Assembly (NCBI GenBank): GCA_021787255.1
Contig: JAJYMD010000369.1
Span: 1-7,900 of the forward strand
Source: Actinomycetes bacterium
Lineage (GTDB): Bacteria; Actinomycetota; Acidimicrobiia; Acidimicrobiales; RAAP-2
Direction of reading: 5' to 3'
DNA length: 7,900 nucleotides
Shown: one piece after another, positions 6,987 through 7,900 of the stretch
Position numbering within the stretch: position 1 is the stretch's first letter
Layout of the letters: each line of letters begins with the position of its first letter
Position numbers and translations under genes: made by a program
The notes under the pieces: generated by a model
The model's input: only the letters and a program-made list of their open reading frames with translations
Database searches by the model: none
What the model was told of the DNA's origin: nothing

Positions 6987-7525
6987 TGGGCCCTCGGGAC
7001 CCTCACTCGGACCCGCGCCGCTGCTCGGGCGTCACCCTCGTGCTCGGCGGCACCCGGTCGGGCAAGTCGGAGGTCGCCGAGCGGCTGGTCGCCGCCCTCG
7101 CCTCGGAGGGTGGCGGTGCCGTGACCTACGTCGCGACGGCGTCGCCCGCCGACGAGGGCATGGAGCGCCGCATCGCCGCGCATCGGGCGCGCCGACCCCG
7201 CTCCTGGAGCACCGTCGAGCTGGGCTCGAGCTCCGAGCTCCCCGAGCTGCTGAGGCAGCTCGAAGGGAGCGTCCTGGTGGACAGCCTCGGCAGCTGGGTC
7301 GCGTCGGCACCGCGTCTCGAGGTCGACGGACCCGCGCTGGCCCGTGCGCTGCAGGCACGCGCCGGGAGCACCGTGGTCGTGTCCGAGGAGGTCGGGATGG
7401 CCGTGCATCCTGCCACCGCCGCTGGGCGGACGTTCGTGGACGCGCTCGGACATCTGAACCAGACGGTGGCCGGGGTCGCCGCTCGGGTGCTCTTGGTCGT
7501 GGCCGGTCGGACCCTGGAGCTGTAG
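6986..7525 (+). CDS. cobU: Adenosylcobinamide kinase / adenosylcobinamide-phosphate guanylyltransferase CobU
   Basis: A bifunctional cytoplasmic enzyme that phosphorylates adenosylcobinamide and then transfers GMP to it, giving adenosylcobinamide-GDP for CobS. The 179 residues match the family length (about 180). Motifs: P-loop LGGTRSGKSEVAERL (GGTRSGKS at residues 21-28); YVATASPADEGMERRIAAHR, where His66 aligns with the histidine guanylylated in the Salmonella enzyme (His46), followed by RRPRSW; LVDSLGSWVA, matching the LVDCLTLWV strand; and VVSEEVGMAVHPATAAGR with the C-terminal HLNQTVAGVAARVLLVVAG. All key elements are present. ATG 6986 shares its A with the last base of the preceding TGA (TGATG), the only ATG start in the window. 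No clear Shine-Dalgarno site precedes it, so translation probably depends on reinitiation. About 14 unaligned residues precede the first strand, slightly longer than in Salmonella. Confidence 0.95.
   Translation: MGPRDPHSDPRRCSGVTLVLGGTRSGKSEVAERLVAALASEGGGAVTYVATASPADEGMERRIAAHRARRPRSWSTVELGSSSELPELLRQLEGSVLVDSLGSWVASAPRLEVDGPALARALQARAGSTVVVSEEVGMAVHPATAAGRTFVDALGHLNQTVAGVAARVLLVVAGRTLEL
7516..7519 (+). promoter_or_regulatory. Shine-Dalgarno site for cobS
   Basis: GGAG inside the last cobU codons lies five bases before the GTG at 7525. It supports that GTG, which overlaps the cobU stop by one base (TAGTG). Confidence 0.45.
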
Positions 7526-7900
7526 TGCTCGCCGCCCTCGGGTTCCTCACCCCTTTCGGCCCGGCCCGCGCACCCGGCCCGAGCGCCCTGCGGTGGTTCC
7601 CCCTCGTGGGGGCGGCCGCGGGCGGCGCGGTCGGGCTCGTTTGGTGGGCGGCGTCCAAGGGTTGGCACGGACCGCTGGTGCCGGCCGCGCTGGCCGTCGT
7701 CACCGACCTGGTCGTGACCGGGATGTTGCACGTCGACGGGCTGTGTGACAGCGCCGACGGCCTGCTGCCCCACCTGAGCCGGGAACGCAGGCTCGAGGTC
7801 ATGTCCGAGCCCGCCGTCGGCGCCTTCGGGTCGACCGTGACGCTCGCCGTGCTCCTCCTGCGCTTCGCAGCGTTCGGTGGCCTTCGCCCGGACGTCGCGC
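7525..7900 (+). CDS. cobS: Adenosylcobinamide-GDP ribazoletransferase (cobalamin synthase) CobS, N-terminal part
   Basis: CobS is the integral membrane enzyme that condenses adenosylcobinamide-GDP with alpha-ribazole (or its phosphate), completing the nucleotide loop of cobalamin. The first 125 codons are present, about half of the usual 240-270 residues; the rest lies beyond the right edge. The N-terminus LAALGFLTPFG corresponds to the family's FLTRIP start and is followed by WFPLVGAAAGGAVGLVWW, the first membrane helix. A second hydrophobic stretch, LVPAALAVVTDLVVTGMLH, leads into the signature HVDGLCDSADGL, whose Asp residues are the conserved metal-binding type. RRLEVMSEPAVGAFG then matches the conserved RxLEIMKDSxIGxFG element, followed by a third helix, TLAVLLLRFAAFG. 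GTG 7525 overlaps the cobU stop by one base. This is cobalamin synthase, not the unrelated cobaltochelatase subunit also called CobS. Confidence 0.93.
   Translation, partial: MLAALGFLTPFGPARAPGPSALRWFPLVGAAAGGAVGLVWWAASKGWHGPLVPAALAVVTDLVVTGMLHVDGLCDSADGLLPHLSRERRLEVMSEPAVGAFGSTVTLAVLLLRFAAFGGLRPDVA

Noticed and set aside
1..7900. Search for a B12 riboswitch, promoter or terminator
   Set aside because: There is no non-coding gap: all junctions overlap. Any cobalamin riboswitch would sit upstream of the operon, outside the window.

Overview
The window is one stretch of a cobalamin (vitamin B12) biosynthesis operon from a very GC-rich bacterium. All genes lie on the + strand with no intergenic space. 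Very high third-position GC, four GTG starts out of the five visible, and a CobN paired with a fused AAA+/VWA chelatase protein suggest an actinobacterium, possibly a deep-branching class such as Acidimicrobiia. That assignment is an inference; no rRNA or other marker is present.

Layout: (1) the 3' part of cobQ (cobyric acid synthase, glutamine amidotransferase domain), entering from the left edge to 647; (2) a small FhuF-like 2Fe-2S protein, 644-1381; (3) cobN, the large cobaltochelatase subunit, 1378-4932; (4) a single-chain ChlI/ChlD-type protein (AAA+ ATPase, acidic/low-complexity linker, VWA domain), 4929-6986; (5) cobU, 6986-7525; (6) the 5' part of cobS, from 7525 past the right edge. 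Successive genes overlap by 1 or 4 bases (GTGA three times, TGATG once, TAGTG once), so the six genes look translationally coupled and probably share one transcript. No promoter, terminator, B12 riboswitch, RNA gene, mobile element or CRISPR is visible.

Together: CobN and the AAA+/VWA protein insert cobalt into the corrin ring after ring contraction (late-insertion, 'aerobic-type' route). CobQ amidates adenosylcobyric acid precursors. CobU activates adenosylcobinamide to its GDP derivative, and CobS joins it to the lower-ligand riboside. The cobalt reduction and adenosylation steps between CobN and CobQ have no recognisable classical enzyme in the window. The FhuF-like iron-sulfur protein between cobQ and cobN is the one member with no assigned B12 role. 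It is the most interesting item here, as a candidate electron donor for cob(II)yrinate reduction or a cobalt/iron handling factor.
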